This document shows, in pieces, positions 22,111 to 34,199 of a stretch of DNA of 64,000 bases. This DNA is from Achatina immaculata (taxonomy: Eukaryota; Mollusca; Gastropoda; Stylommatophora; Achatinidae), in NCBI GenBank assembly GCA_009760885.1, contig CM019700.1:1188001-1252000 (forward strand), in the 5' to 3' direction. The translations under genes and the position numbers were made by a program. The first letter of the stretch is position 1, and each line of letters begins with the position of its first letter. Under the pieces are notes generated by a model that was given only the letters and a program-made list of their open reading frames with translations, searched no databases and was not told the origin of the DNA.

Positions 22111-22339
22111 CAGTACAAGAACAATAATAATAATAATTAAGCACAGGCATTGTGAAAATTATCGTGGGAAGTAAACAAAATAAGGGGACTTAATTCAAAA
22201 TAAGCATTACTGTGATGTAGTATATGTAGAGTCAAATCACGTGGTTAAAAAAAAAAAGCTACATTTGTTAATTACATTAGCAAAATAAAGAAGAATATTG
22301 CACAGGTTTTCCCTGGGAAAAATCTTCCAAGAAACCGTG

Positions 22340-22455
22340 AGAGAACGCGAAACTTCAAACAGAACCTCAGGCTCCAGTAGAAACAAACAGCTGCCTAGCC
22401 ACGTGTAGACACCGCACTAACCACTGAGCCACGAAACCTCCTGCAGGGCAAGTTG
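22340..22455 (-). mobile_element. tRNA-like SINE family 2, antisense
   Basis: Antisense reads 'gtggctcagtggttagtgcg' followed by 'cacgtggctaggcagctgtt' and 'gcctgaggttctg'. This is the same order as the head at 5100-5190. The promoter-like A box is better kept here than there. Confidence 0.5.
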
Positions 22456-22834
22456 GTATTTTTAAAGTTTTTGTTTGTTTGTTTCTTTGTTTGTTTTTTC
22501 TAAGTTAATGTGAAAGGACTCTTCTTCTTTTCTCTCTTGTCAAACAAGATATGAGAACAGAACTGATTAAACTTGCACAAGAACACGTCAGTGACAGAAG
22601 CATGTAAGTCAGTCAAGACGTACGCCCAGTAAGTGACATGTATCTGTTTGTTTTTTTATGACTTATTTACAAAACGTACAGATCCATGATCTCCTTTACG
22701 CGTGGCATTTCTGATAGTGTTTGCCAGCCCTCGTCATGTCATGGGTCACACGTGGATTGCTCTTGCACGCCTAACATGTATCATCTCAGATTCCATACTT
22801 CGGCATTCATTATTTTCTTAGCAATATATCACAC
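22456..22834. other. No recognisable gene
   Basis: Short T-rich tracts (22470-22500, 22645-22660) only. Confidence 0.45.
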
Positions 22835-22990
22835 GCAGGGCCGTGGAGAGCCAGGTTGGGCCCCGGGATCAGTTACTATGGGGCCCCTTACCCAAACATA
22901 GAAGATTTTACAGGCGGAATTTTATAGTATTTTTTTCTTAATTTTTTTCTATAATTAGATATTTTGAGGGAGAGGGCTGCTGTACCACTT
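22835..22990 (+). repeat. Dispersed repeat C, copy 1
   Basis: 'cagggccgtggagagccagg' and 'ttgggccccgggatcagtta' recur at 24532-24585 as 'cagggccgtagataaccatg' and 'ttgggcccccagggtcagtt'. Family unknown. Confidence 0.55.
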
Positions 22991-23047
22991 AACTGTTCGA
23001 GCCCTAGGGCTGCACCCCTGGGTCTCTCTTCTCCCGTCGGGTGAAAT

Positions 23048-23460
23048 CTAGCACGAATACGCGCATTAATACTCCAAAATTATATTTCCACATTTCGCAG
23101 CTAGGATATCACACATGCACGAATACGCGCATTAATACTCCAAAATTATATTTCCACATTTCGCAGCTAGGATATCACACATGCACGAATACGCGCATTA
23201 ATACTCCAAAATTATATTTCCACATTTCGCAGCTAGGATATCACACGTGCACGAATACGCGCATTAATACTCCAAAATTATATTTCCACATTTCGCAGCT
23301 AGGATATCACACGTGCATGAATACGCGCATTAATACTCCAAAATTATATTTCCACATTTCGCAGCTAGGATATCACACATGCACGAATACGCGCATTAAT
23401 ACTCCAAAATTACATTTCCACATTTCGCAGCTAGGATATCACACGTGCATGAATACCTCC
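23048..23460. repeat. 66-bp minisatellite, about six copies
   Basis: The unit reads 'cacgaatacgcgcattaata', 'ctccaaaattatatttccac' and 'atttcgcagctaggatatca', then 'cacatg'. Copies are almost identical (cacatg/cacgtg, tta/aca changes). Because 66 is divisible by three, all units stay open in frame; I do not regard it as a gene. Confidence 0.96.
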
Positions 23461-24531
23461 GCTGGAGCGTTGTAAAGACTTCAGAACGTATGCTCAGGGA
23501 ATATTCAACATTTGTAATCTAGACGCACCTGACCTGGTCAGGTTGTCTTGATCTGACACATAAACTTGCTGTCCCTACGAAGCGTGGGTAAACGTGTCTA
23601 TTTCCTACTGACATTTGAGTTCTAGGTTTGCCATGACCTAGGACCTTGGAGGCAGAAGAAGAAGAAGAAGAAACGTGCTAAATTCGCGTGCTTAACCGCT
23701 ACAGACATTACAAATAGCCCTTTCCAGCTCATGTAAGCCGAATAATGACACAATTCGATTACACGTATCAACATTAAATTCGAGCAGTAGTTTTCTGAAC
23801 ACTCAAATAATTATGTCTACTGGATTGACGGATACCGAGACTCTATTAATATTTCAGCCAAATTAGTTCTGGTCTGCAACTGAAAATGTTACAAATTTTA
23901 TGTTTTGTCTCTTATTTCTGGAAATCTATGCAAACTAACGCAAGACCAGAGGCAAAGATAATTGTAAATTTTAGTGTTAATTTCTAGTAATTAGCACCCC
24001 TTCCATACTTCTTAGTCCTTTTTTTTTAATGAACTTACTATTCGTATTCGAATTAGTATTCGACTGAATACCTAAAACTCAAAGAATTTCTTCCATCTCT
24101 GACAGTCCATCATCTATCTGCATGTTATCTCACACGCGTAGTCACAAATAAAACTTATTTCACACACATGCATACTAATGTACACACATGGATACACATT
24201 TACATATATTATTCTCACATACACGCATTCAGATCGTAATTTCTGCACGCCACAGACGTATATGGCAACATTTCCGTCCAGTTTATAATGCAAGGGAAAA
24301 TTTATTGACAAAGTATGAAAAGAAGCCAAAAAATCGATGTACCGTATAATTTTCCTCGGATCATTGCGTTCAGACGCTGCTGTCGTATACACAACCTGTA
24401 GTATTCTGCGCATGCGCATAGGATAACGAGATCGAGTTCTAGCTCATAAACAGTTACTCGTAAATGTGCTCTTACGTATCGTACAAATATGAAAGTCACA
24501 CGAGCGTTGGGGAGAACTTTCTTCTCACACT
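23461..24531. other. No recognisable gene; (GAA)5 at 23656-23672
   Basis: A stretch of about 1 kb with balanced composition and no repeat that I can define. The 101-residue minus frame at 24114-24419 has no motif I know. Confidence 0.45.
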
Positions 24532-24660
24532 ACAGGGCCGTAGATAACCATGTTGGGCCCCCAGGGTCAGTTATTATGTCGTCCTCTAACCCGACGTGGA
24601 AGCTAACTCTCATACCGGCCAAGACAGGAAAATGCTCCCCATACGCAACTGCCAGTAACC
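24532..24660 (+). repeat. Dispersed repeat C, copy 2
   Basis: Aligns with 22838-22900, then diverges. Confidence 0.5.
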
Positions 24661-24671
24661 CAACCAACAAA

Positions 24672-24764
24672 CCCCCCCCTCTCTCTCCCTCTCTTCCTTT
24701 CTCCCTCTCTCTCCTTCTCCCTCTCCCTCCCTCTTTCTCCCCTCTCCCTCTCTCTCTCCAACTC
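24672..24764. repeat. CT-rich (TCTCCC)n-like tract
   Basis: About 90 bp of pyrimidines on the plus strand. Confidence 0.9.
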
Positions 24765-24974
24765 CAGAACTATTGACGATCATCTTTTAATGTTCAACAA
24801 AACTTCTAGATTTCAAAGTGAAGACAACATGGCGCCACTGATTTCCTGTCCACCAGCTGTGTTGTCTTTCCCAGTTGAGACAAGGTTGACGCTGACCCTT
24901 TTTTTTTTGTGGGGGGGGGGAGAATAGGGGTTTGGAAGGGGGAGGGGGGAGAGACCGAATTTCGGATATCCTTG

Positions 24975-26145
24975 AATGAAAATTTCTTCTGTCATTCACC
25001 CCTGTTTGGCGTGTCTTTTATTTGGAGGTAGGATTTTGATAAATGTTTGCTGAATAGAGTCTTTGATAATATTCAGTTCTTCATCAGTCGTTTCAGTCTT
25101 CTCTATAGCGTTATATCTATTATGTGCTATGGTACTATATTGTTCTTGTATTGCTTTATCTTTCCGTAACAGCTCTCTATCTAGTTCGTTGTTTTTAGCT
25201 GCTACCTTTAACCTCTTTAGCTTGATTCTCACATTTCCTACGACTGGGATGTGGTCACTGTTGCAGTCTGCGCTTGGTCTTGTTTTCACGGATATTAGTG
25301 AGTTCCTGAATCTTCTGTTGATCATAATGTAATCTATCTGGTTACGTATGTTATTATTTGGGCTTTTCCATGTCCATAGTCGCCTAGGGTGTTGTTGAAA
25401 CCAAGTATTTCCTATTATCATTTTATTCTTCTCTATCCACTCAATGAACATCTCTCCTTTTGTATTTCTGATATCTAGCCCATACTTGCCAGTAGCTACA
25501 TTGTCTTGTTCAGTCCCTACTTTCGCGTTTAAATCACCCAGCACAAAGTTTTCTTCCCATTGTTTGTATTGTTTCATTACCATGTCCAGATTGTTGTAAA
25601 ATTCTTTTATCTCATCATCGGAGCTTTCTGAAGTTGGTGCGTATACTTGGATGAGATTTGTGTCTATTGGATGGCCCTGTAATTTAACCATTAACACTCT
25701 GTCTGATATGCACCAGAAGCCTTTCACGGTTCTTGCTGTCTTCTTATCCAATATTATGCCACCTCCATTTCTACACTGGTTTTCCCTGGAATATATTATT
25801 TTGAAGTCTTTATTACACCTGCTTCCTGCTTCAGTCCATCTCATTTCACACAAACCAAAGATGAATTTCCATTCTTTTCGTTTCTTGTTCGATATTTTCC
25901 AGTTTTCCAAGTTCTTTTAATGTTCTAATGTTCCATGTTGCCATAAAGCGTCTGGTTTTCAGGCACCAGATAGTCGCCTTTCGCCCCTTCTCCTGTCAGT
26001 TTAAACAATTCCGCCACGAGAAGGCCAGGAGCTGGACTTGGACTATCAGAGGCTATTTGAGACGCACGCCTTGGAGACATTTAATTGAAGTGGAGAACTT
26101 ATCCTCCACCCCACCTCCGGCTATTACAGCCCTTAGAAACTAATG
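24975..26145 (-). mobile_element. LINE 5' half, inverted relative to the 3' half
   Basis: On the minus strand this block runs from an untranslated leader (26145-25945, starting 'ccattagtttctaagggc') through the endonuclease to the linker residues NKRHAKQG and a trailing TEEI. The plus-strand block to its right starts in the same linker (EEVLKDDKDEYDK). Together they make one full LINE with its 5' part flipped, which is the layout expected from twin-primed insertion. Confidence 0.8.
24996..25945 (-). pseudogene. LINE endonuclease (EEP/APE type)
   Basis: The endonuclease nicks the target to prime reverse transcription. An N-terminal ATWNIRTLKELGKLENI lies in another frame at 25942-25890, followed by an open frame of 304 residues (25910-24996). 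Visible motifs are GLCEMRWTEAG (metal-binding Glu), QVYAPTSES, LGDLNAKVG (Asp/Asn pair), WTWKSPNN, NQIDYIMINRR and a C-terminal NSDHIPVV with the catalytic Asp-His. It is related to the 'craniofacial development protein 2-like' open frames annotated in many invertebrates. One frame change near the start is the only visible damage. The C-terminal linker stops at the inversion breakpoint. Confidence 0.92.
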
Positions 26146-27609
26146 GATCGGAGAAGAAGTCTTAAAGGACGATAAAGATGAATATGACAAAATAAATAAA
26201 GAAATAAGACGCAAATGCAATAAAGCTAAGGAGGAGTGACTAAATAAGAAGTGTAGTAAAATAGAGACACACCATCATGGAAACACAAGAGATATGTACA
26301 AACAAATAAAGGAGTTAACAAACAAAAGGACATACCACAAGACTGGTTTGCTTGAAGTCAAAGGAGGGGCATACAATAATGGACAGAGATGAAATAATGG
26401 CAAGATGGAGTGAATACATTAGAGAACTCTATGAGGACAATAGAAGCGAAATATATATACGAAATAATAATGAAGGGCCTCCCATATTAAAAGCAGAAGT
26501 GGAAGAAGCCATCAAACACATGAAGAACAACAAAGCACCAGGACCAGATAAAATCACCAAGGAAGAACTGGAAGCATTAGGAGAGCTTGGCATAGAAATA
26601 ACTACTAGATTGTTGAATGGCATCTATAACAGTAACTATGTCACATCAGACCTTTTGCAATCAATTTTCATTGCCCTACCAAAGAAACAAGGTGCAATTA
26701 AATGTGAAGACAATCGAACCATTAGTCTTATGACCCATGTTACAAAAATCCTATTTCGCAATATTATGAGAAGAGTCAGGAGCAAAATAAAACCAGAAAT
26801 CGCTGAAGAACAGTGCGGCTTCGTCGAAGGAAAAGGTACAAATAACGCTACATATATAATAAGAACATTGATGGAGAGATCAATAGAAGTAAAGATGGAC
26901 ATATAGTTATGCTTCATAGACCACTGTAAAGCATTCGATAAAGTGAGACACACAGAAATTATGGAAGGCATCAACATAGATGGGAAAGATCTAAAACTTA
27001 TCAAAAACATATACTGGCAGCAATCAGCAGCAATGACGGTTGAGAACCAAATAGGAGCATTCCAAGACATACAGTTGGGGGTGAGACAAGGATGTGTTTT
27101 ATCTCCTGACCTTTTCTCCTTGTACAGTGAAAACATAATGAGAAATTTAGAAAACATGCCAGGAATATCAGTTGGCGGGTACAACCTTAACAACTTAAGA
27201 TATGCAGACGACACAGTCCTGATTGTTAAAAGTGAAGGGGAGCTACAGGCTCTTCCGGACGTCGTGGTTCGTGAAAGTAAATATAAAGGTCTCAGCTTGA
27301 ACAAAAAAGAAAACTGAAGTGATGGTCATCCCAAAGAAAAGGATACCACCAAAATGTAGCATTACCATCGATGGCACAAATCTGAAACAAATTGATAGAT
27401 TAAGTACTTAGGAATGATTATAAAAACTGATGGGAAATGTCACAACGAAATAAAAGGCAGACGAGAGCAGGTCAAGTCAGCGTTCCAGACAATGAGATAC
27501 ATCTTGTGCAACAGATCCGAATCAATGGAAACAAGATCCCGAGTACTTAAATGTTACATCGAGTCAATTTTGTTTTGTAGACGTGAAGCATGGTCTATGA
27601 ATAAGAGAG
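26146..27609 (+). pseudogene. LINE reverse transcriptase region, copy A
   Basis: It begins in the linker (EEVLKDDKDEYDK, with several stops), then an open frame 26352-26903 carries the RT fingers (NNKAPGPDKI, IALPKKQG). A TAG in place of a Tyr codon at about 26904 ends it just before FIDHCKAFDKV, the first catalytic motif. The next frame has GVRQGCVLSP and RYADDTVLI (catalytic YADD, about 27198-27220). Two single-base frame changes follow, near 27306 and 27400. A further frame (27414 on) holds YIESILFC, where the copy is cut at 27609 and joined back to the fingers. Confidence 0.9.
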
Positions 27610-28799
27610 TAAAACCAGAAATCGCTGAAGAACAGTGCGGCTTCGTCGAAGGAAAAGGTACAAATAACGCTACATATATAATAAGAACATTGATGGAGAG
27701 ATCAATAGAAGTAAAGATGGACATATAGTTATGCTTCATAGACCACTGTAAAGCATTCGATAAAGTGAGACACACAGAAATTATGGAAGGCATCAACATA
27801 GATGGAAAGATCTAAAACTTATCAAAAACATATACTGGCAGCAATCAGCAGCAATGACGGTTGAGAACCAAATAGGAGCATTCCAAGACATACAGTTGGG
27901 GGTGAGACAAGGATGTGTTTTATCTCCTGACCTTTTCTCCTTGTACAGTGAAAACATAATGAGAAATTTAGAAAACATGCCAGGAATATCAGTTGGCGGG
28001 TACAACCTTAACAACTTAAGATATGCAGACGACACAGTCCTGATTGTTAAAAGTGAAGGGGAGCTACAGGCTCTTCCGGACGTCGTGGTTCGTGAAAGTA
28101 AATATAAAGGTCTCAGCTTGAACAAAAAAGAAAACTGAAGTGATGGTCATCCCAAAGAAAAGGATACCACCAAAATGTAGCATTACCATCGATGGCACAA
28201 ATCTGAAACAAATTGATAGATTAAGTACTTAGGAATGATTATAAAAACTGATGGGAAATGTCACAACGAAATAAAAGGCAGACGAGAGCAGGTCAAGTCA
28301 GCGTTCCAGACAATGAGATACATCTTGTGCAACAGATCCGAATCAATGGAAACAAGATCCCGAGTACTTAAATGTTACATCGAGTCAATTTTGTTTTGTA
28401 GACGTGAAGCATGGTCTATGAATAAGAGAGTACAACGAGAAATGGAGGCCATGGAAATGTGGTTCATAAGAAGGATGTTGAAGGTACCATGGACAGCTAA
28501 GAAAACCAACGAAGAAGTCTTAAGAGAGCCTGGAGATAAAAAGCAAATTACAGCAAAGATCAGAGGCAGGCAAGCGAGATTTGTAGGACATTTTATGAGA
28601 AGAGGAAAATTGGAACACACTGTGGCAACTAGAAAGAATGAAGGAAGACGAGATAGAGGAAGACAGAGAGGGAAGTTACTGGATGGGCTGTCAGTGTGGC
28701 TAGGGAGAACGTCACCGGCAGATCTCATAATCGAGTCTAAAGACAGGGAATTGTGGCGAGAAATGATCGCCTACGCCATGGGGCACAGCACTTGAGTTG
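27610..28799 (+). pseudogene. LINE reverse transcriptase region, copy B
   Basis: This restarts at the position equivalent to 26788 and repeats 822 bp of copy A almost base for base, including the TAG, both frame changes and YADD. It then goes on through the full C-terminus (28235-28792): MWFIRRMLKVPWTAK, ARFVGHFMRRGKLEH, GRRDRGRQRG and RDRELWREMIAYAMGHST. Shared damage shows that the duplication came after the element died. One base is missing in a G run near 27805. Confidence 0.92.
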
Positions 28800-29060
28800 A
28801 ACTTGAATGAAAGTCATCATGCTGGAGTCGATTCCTGATGGTTTGAGTAGAAACTCACAACCCGCTCGCTACATGAAGATCGTTCTGTAACGTTGGTTTT
28901 GTTACAAGTGATTGTCTTTTCTTTTGCGAGAAAGAACAAACAAAAAAAAAAAAGATTGCCGCTCTGGGTGGTAACACGTGGTCGATCAATTCTGGGTAAA
29001 GCACAGCAATGGCTAGTTTCATGAAACTGTCTGAAGGTTCCGTAGATCAAACTTCTGTTA
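28800..29060 (+). repeat. 3' flank of the LINE, duplicated unit 1
   Basis: About 260 bp after the LINE stop, including an A run at 28941-28953, recur at 30759-31025 with only a few changes. No (ATG)n tail is seen. Confidence 0.85.
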
Positions 29061-29416
29061 ACTCAGGGAGTCTATCTCAGTCATTCTTAGCTCTGAAGTG
29101 TCCGTCAACGTCATTCTTAACTCTGAGGTGTCTATCAACGTCATTCTAACTCCTAGGTGTCTATCACCGTCATTCTTAACTCTGAGGTGTCTATCAACAT
29201 CATTCTTAACTCTGAGGTGTCTATCAACATCATTCTTAACTCTGAGGTGTCTATCAACATCATTCTTAACTCTGAGGTGTCTATCAACGTCATTCTTAAC
29301 TCTGAGGTGTCTATCAACGTCATTCTTAACTCTGAGGTGTCTATCAACGTCATTCTTAACTCTGAGGTGTCTATCACCGTCATTCTTAACTCTGAGGTGT
29401 CTATCAACGTAATTCT
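29060..29416. repeat. 30-bp minisatellite, block 1
   Basis: The unit reads 'cattcttaactctgaggtgt' plus 'ctatcaacgt', about 12 copies. The last unit runs directly into LINE sequence at 'aactatg', a word common to both sides of the join. The period keeps several frames open on both strands. Confidence 0.96.
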
Positions 29417-30758
29417 TAACTATGTCACATCAGACCTTTTGCAATCAATTTTCATTGCCCTACCAAAGAAACAAGGTGCAATTAAATGTGAAGACAATCG
29501 AACCATTAGTCTTATGACCCATGTTACAAAAATCCTATTTCGCAATATTATGAGAAGAGTCAGGAGCAAAATAAAACCAGAAATCGCTGAAGAACAGTGC
29601 GGCTTCGTCGAAGGAAAAGGTACAAATAACGCTACATATATAATAAGAACATTGATGGAGAGATCAATAGAAGTAAAGATGGACATATAGTTATGCTTCA
29701 TAGACCACTGTAAAGCATTCGATAAAGTGAGACACACAGAAATTATGGAAGGCATCAACATAATGGGAAAGATCTAAAACTTATCAAAAACATATACTGG
29801 CAGCAATCAGCAGCAATGACGGTTGAGAACCAATAGGAGCATTCCAAGACATACAGTTGGGGGTGAGACAAGGATGTGTTTATCTCCTGACCTTTTCTCC
29901 TTGTACAGTGAAAACATAATGAGAAATTTAGAAAACATGCCAGGAATATCAGTTGGCGGGTACAACCTTAACAACTTAAGATATGCAGACGACACAGTCC
30001 TGATTGTTAAAAGTGAAGGGGAGCTACAGGCTCTTCCGGACGTCGTGGTTCGTGAAAGTAAATATAAAGGTCTCAGCTTGAACAAAAAAGAAAACTGAAG
30101 TGATGGTCATCCCAAAGAAAAGGATACCACCAAAATGTAGCATTACCATCGATGGCACAAATCTGAAACAAATTGATAGATTAAGTACTTAGGAATGATT
30201 ATAAAAACTGATGGGAAATGTCACAACGAAATAAAAGGCAGACGAGAGCAGGTCAAGTCAGCGTTCCAGACAATGAGATACATCTTGTGCAACAGATCCG
30301 AATCAATGGAAACAAGATCCCGAGTACTTAAATGTTACATCGAGTCAATTTTGTTTTGTAGACGTGAAGCATGGTCTATGAATAAGAGAGTACAACGAGA
30401 AATGGAGGCCATGGAAATGTGGTTCATAAGAAGGATGTTGAAGGTACCATGGACAGCTAAGAAAACCAACGAAGAAGTCTTAAGAGAGCCTGGAGATAAA
30501 AAGCAAATTACAGCAAAGATCAGAGGCAGGCAAGCGAGATTTGTAGGACATTTTATGAGAAGAGGAAAATTGGAACACACTGTGGCAACTAGAAAGAATG
30601 AAGGAAGAAGAGATAGAGGAAGACAGAGAGGGAAGTTACTGGATGGGCTGTCAGTGTGGCTAGGGAGAAAGTCACCGGCAGATCTCATAATCGAGTCTAA
30701 AGACAGGGAATTGTGGCGAGAAATGATCGCCTACGCCATGGGGCACAGCACTTGAGTT
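29417..30758 (+). pseudogene. LINE reverse transcriptase region, copy C
   Basis: It starts at the equivalent of 26633 and follows copy A/B to the C-terminus without the internal 822-bp repeat. It shares the TAG before FIDHCKAFDKV and both later frame changes. It adds private single-base losses in homopolymers (near 29760, 29832 and 29880), which look like either very young mutations or assembly errors. The C-terminal frame 30195-30752 is intact and ends RDRELWREMIAYAMGHST. Confidence 0.92.
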
Positions 30759-31030
30759 GAACTTGAATGAAAGTCATCATGCTGGAGTCGATTCCTGATG
30801 GTTTGAGTAGAAACTCACAACCCGCTCGCTACATGAAGATCGTTCTGTAACGTTGGTTTTGTTACAAGTGATTGTCTTTTCTTTTGCGAGAAAGAACAAA
30901 CAAAAAAAAAAAAAGATTGCCGCTCTGGGTGGTAACACGTGGTCGATCAATTCTGGGTAAAGCACAGCAATGGCTAGTTTCATGAAACTGTCTGAAGGTT
31001 CCGTAGATCAAACCTCTGTTAACTCAGGGA
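30759..31030 (+). repeat. 3' flank of the LINE, duplicated unit 2
   Basis: Near-identical to 28800-29060; one extra A in the A run and a few single changes. Confidence 0.85.
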
Positions 31031-32050
31031 GTCTATCTCAGTCATTCTTAGCTCTGAAGTGTCCGTCAACGTCATTCTTAACTCTGAGGTGTCTATCACG
31101 TCATTCTAACTCCTAGGTGTCTATCACCGTCATTCTTACTCTGAGGTGTCTATCAACATCATTCTTAACTCTGAGGTGTCTATCAACATCATTCTTAACT
31201 CTGAGGTGTCTATCAACATCATTCTTAACTCTGAGGTGTCTATCAACGTCATTCTTAACTCTGAGGTGTCTATCAACGTCATTCTTAACTCTGAGGTGTC
31301 TATCAACGTCATTCTTAACTCTGAGGTGTCTATCACCGTCATTCTTAACTCTGAGGTGTCTATCACCGTCATTCTTAACTCTGAGGTGTCTATCACCGTC
31401 ATTCTTAACTCTGAGGTGTCTATCAACATCATTCTTAACTCTGAGGTGTCTATCACCGTCATTCTTAACTATGAGGTGTCTATCACCGTCATTCTTAACT
31501 CTGAGGTGTCTATCAACATCATTCTTAACTCTGAGGTGTCTATCAACATCATTCTTAACTCTGAGGTGTCTATCAACATCATTCTTAACTCTGAGGTGTC
31601 TATCAACATCTTTCTTAACTATGAGGTGTCTATCACCGTCATTCTTAACTCTGAGGTGTCTATCAACGCCATTCTTAACTCTGAGGTGTCTATCAACGTC
31701 CTTTTTAACTCTGAGGTGTCTATCACCGTCATTCTTAACTCTGAGGTGTCTATCAACGCCATTCTTAACTCTGAGGTATCTATCAACGTCCTTTTTAACT
31801 CTGAGGTGTCTATCACCGTCATTCTAACTCCTAGGTGTATATTACCGTCATTCTTAACTCTGAGGTGTCTATCAACGTCATTCTTAACTCTGAGGTGTCT
31901 ATCAACGTCATTCTTAACTCTGAGGTGTCTATCACCGTCATTCTTAACTCTGAGGTGTCTATCACCGTCATTCTTAACTCTGAGGTGTCTGTCAACTTCA
32001 CTCTTAACTCAGAGGTGTCTAGCAACATCACTCTGAACTCAGAATCTTAA
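31030..32050. repeat. 30-bp minisatellite, block 2
   Basis: Same unit as block 1 but about 34 copies, with 'accgt', 'acatc' and 'acgcc' variants arranged in a higher-order pattern (a 120-bp set repeats at about 31620-31830). It decays at the right end. The long open frames (up to 296 codons) are repeat products. Confidence 0.96.
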
Positions 32051-32349
32051 CTCTTTCACCGAATCTAGCATGCGAACCTTTCGCTGACACCAGGACTTGC
32101 ATGAATCTTTCACTGAAACTACCACTTGAATTCTTCACAAAATTTGACACCTGAATACTTTACTTCAACCTGAGACGGATAATGATGACGTGATCATCTA
32201 TGTTTAACAGGTGGTTGTCATCAACATTTATGTTTAACAGTTGGTTGTCATCAAGTGATAGTCTTTGTTATCTTTTGTAAATATGTATCATATTCATACA
32301 TTGTTCTTGTTTTATCTACATGGAAATGCGACTAGGATGTTCTTTCTAC

Positions 32350-32610
32350 CCGATACAATGAAGGCACTGAAGCACAAAATCGTGTCGTATAGGGAGTGGG
32401 TTATGGCGGCTTTTCCTCCCCCACGCCATTAGTGGAGCTAACAAAGCAGGAAAGGTGCAATATTTCTTTAAATAACTCATTGAGACTATAGCGATCTCTG
32501 CCCCGTCAACGAGGCTGAGCCTGTTAATAGGGACGCCAATGAAGAGGAGGTATAAAGTCTTATTCAGCTATGACTCGCCTGTCTGGACAAGACCGTCTGC
32601 TGTAGGTATG
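32350..32610 (+). repeat. Element B, copy 2
   Basis: 'gagtgggttatggcggct', 'gcgatctctgccccgtcaac' and 'agtcttattcagctatgact' match copy 1 in order. Confidence 0.6.
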
Positions 32611-33925
32611 GTGGTACGGGTCGTGTCTCCTCCTTGCAGCTGATGAGTACGCCATGGCAGAATATAACTGGTACCATTCACTCTCATAGAGCTCACCAAC
32701 AACGCGCAACAGAAGGACAGACGAGATCAAACCTCAGAGATGAGTATCCGCACTCAGGGCCCAGGTAAGCTTATCTAAGATGACATCCGTTGTCATACAT
32801 GTAACAATAACAAAAGTCCTTGCATAACAAACAAACATAACGTTTAATACGGCACTGGATGATGGACGGTTAAAGGACGATTTAGTCGTACCATATAATG
32901 ATTCAAATTAATCAGCTTTACTCAGCAATTCACCCACAATACAACAAGTACAAGGCAGATCACGGGAGTCTTCCCAAGGTAGCATGATCTTCAGCTTCAA
33001 GAGCAGGACAAACGTTCCATCTTCCATTCCAGACTCCAGGCTTCCCAGTCTCTGCGAGCGTTAACTTTGTTCTGCTCTGGTCTCTACTCACGCAAGACTC
33101 GTGTGTTTTCAGCCTTACCTGTTCTCACGTGCTCACCTACTGTGCATGGGTCCTGGTTCGAGTGGATTGCTTATTACAGCCAAATGTTCAGAAACATATA
33201 GGGGGTGGACACAGTGAGAGTTCATGGCTAAAACACCCATCACAAAATAGTGTTAATAGGCAGTTGGCAACCACCTGGTACTCTGGCTTCGCCTCCTACA
33301 TATAACATTATTTTTGACAGTTATTTGAATGAGTCGGGTAATGAAATAAGAGGTTAAAAAAAAGGATAAAGGATGGTGAAGGAGATATAAAATGGCACTT
33401 TGTAGAAATACACATTTTCGGATCATGGAAACCACAAACGGATGACAAATAGCTCTGAGAAAAACTGTGAATTCTCTCTCTTTGGCTATCACAAAAACTT
33501 GGAGTGGGAAATCACCACGGAACTGTAGAATCTCTCCAGACCACTTTGGCTGGCGTTTCTGGCAGGCCAAGCTGGGCATAAGATACTTGATTTCCGCGCA
33601 TTAAGGGCTGCCGGAATGGAGACGAAGAGGAGGAAGGCAGGCGCTGAAGATTTGTCATCACCCGGGAGGCAATGCTGTCTAAACCACTACAGTTTCCAGA
33701 AAGAACTTTCCGCACGTCTGAATCAATGCAACCAGGCCAAGAACTCAAAAAACCTACGCAATTTTGTAATAAACACGCCGTCCATTTCTTCCTCAAAAAT
33801 GATGCAGTTCTTGTGTTTCAGTTGCATAACAGCTTAAAATATGATCCACAGAAACCATAACAAAGTCAGACAAAAGCTATTATTTTATTTGTAGTTTTGT
33901 GCAGCTGTGTTTATGGTCATGTTAT
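32611..33925. other. No recognisable gene
   Basis: About 1.3 kb without repeats that I can define. Frames of about 100 residues on the minus strand (33253-33579, 33512-33796) show no motif I know. Confidence 0.45.
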
Positions 33926-34101
33926 AAGACGAAGCAGTCAGAGAATCACAAAACAAGCTATCAAGTGGAACGCAGCAGGCCGAAGAAAAAAGAGGTCGAC
34001 CTCGCGGAACTCTAAAGAGGACATTGTTAAGGGAGGCCAATTTAGTAGGCATAAAATCCCTTAATGAGGTTGAAAAGCTCGCCGAAAACAGGAAAACTTG
34101 A
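33926..34101 (+). mobile_element. LINE C-terminal fragment (family 6)
   Basis: The plus-strand reading QAIKWNAAGRRKRGRPRG, followed by LREANLVGIKSLNEVEKLAENR and a stop, is the basic tail of a LINE ORF (compare GKRKRGRPKxTWRR). About 55 residues remain. Confidence 0.65.
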
Positions 34102-34199
34102 CGAACTACCATGAGAGCACTATGTGAAGTTTACCGGCACGGGAAGGATGTAAGATGTTAGATGTTTGTGGACGAAAGTGGGAGCGGTTAATGAGGATG

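Noticed and set aside
23041..23475. 144-codon frame with 22-residue repeats as a repeat protein
   Set aside because: Near-identical DNA units without synonymous bias; simpler as a 66-bp minisatellite.
24114..24419. 101-codon minus frame as a small gene
   Set aside because: No motif, no repeat support and AT-rich chance frame; kept only as unremarkable sequence.
29098..32050. Long open frames on both strands (up to 296 codons) with SINVILNSEV/DTSELRM repeats, which could be read as repeat proteins
   Set aside because: The 30-bp period keeps several frames open at once; there is no unique flanking coding sequence and no preferred frame.
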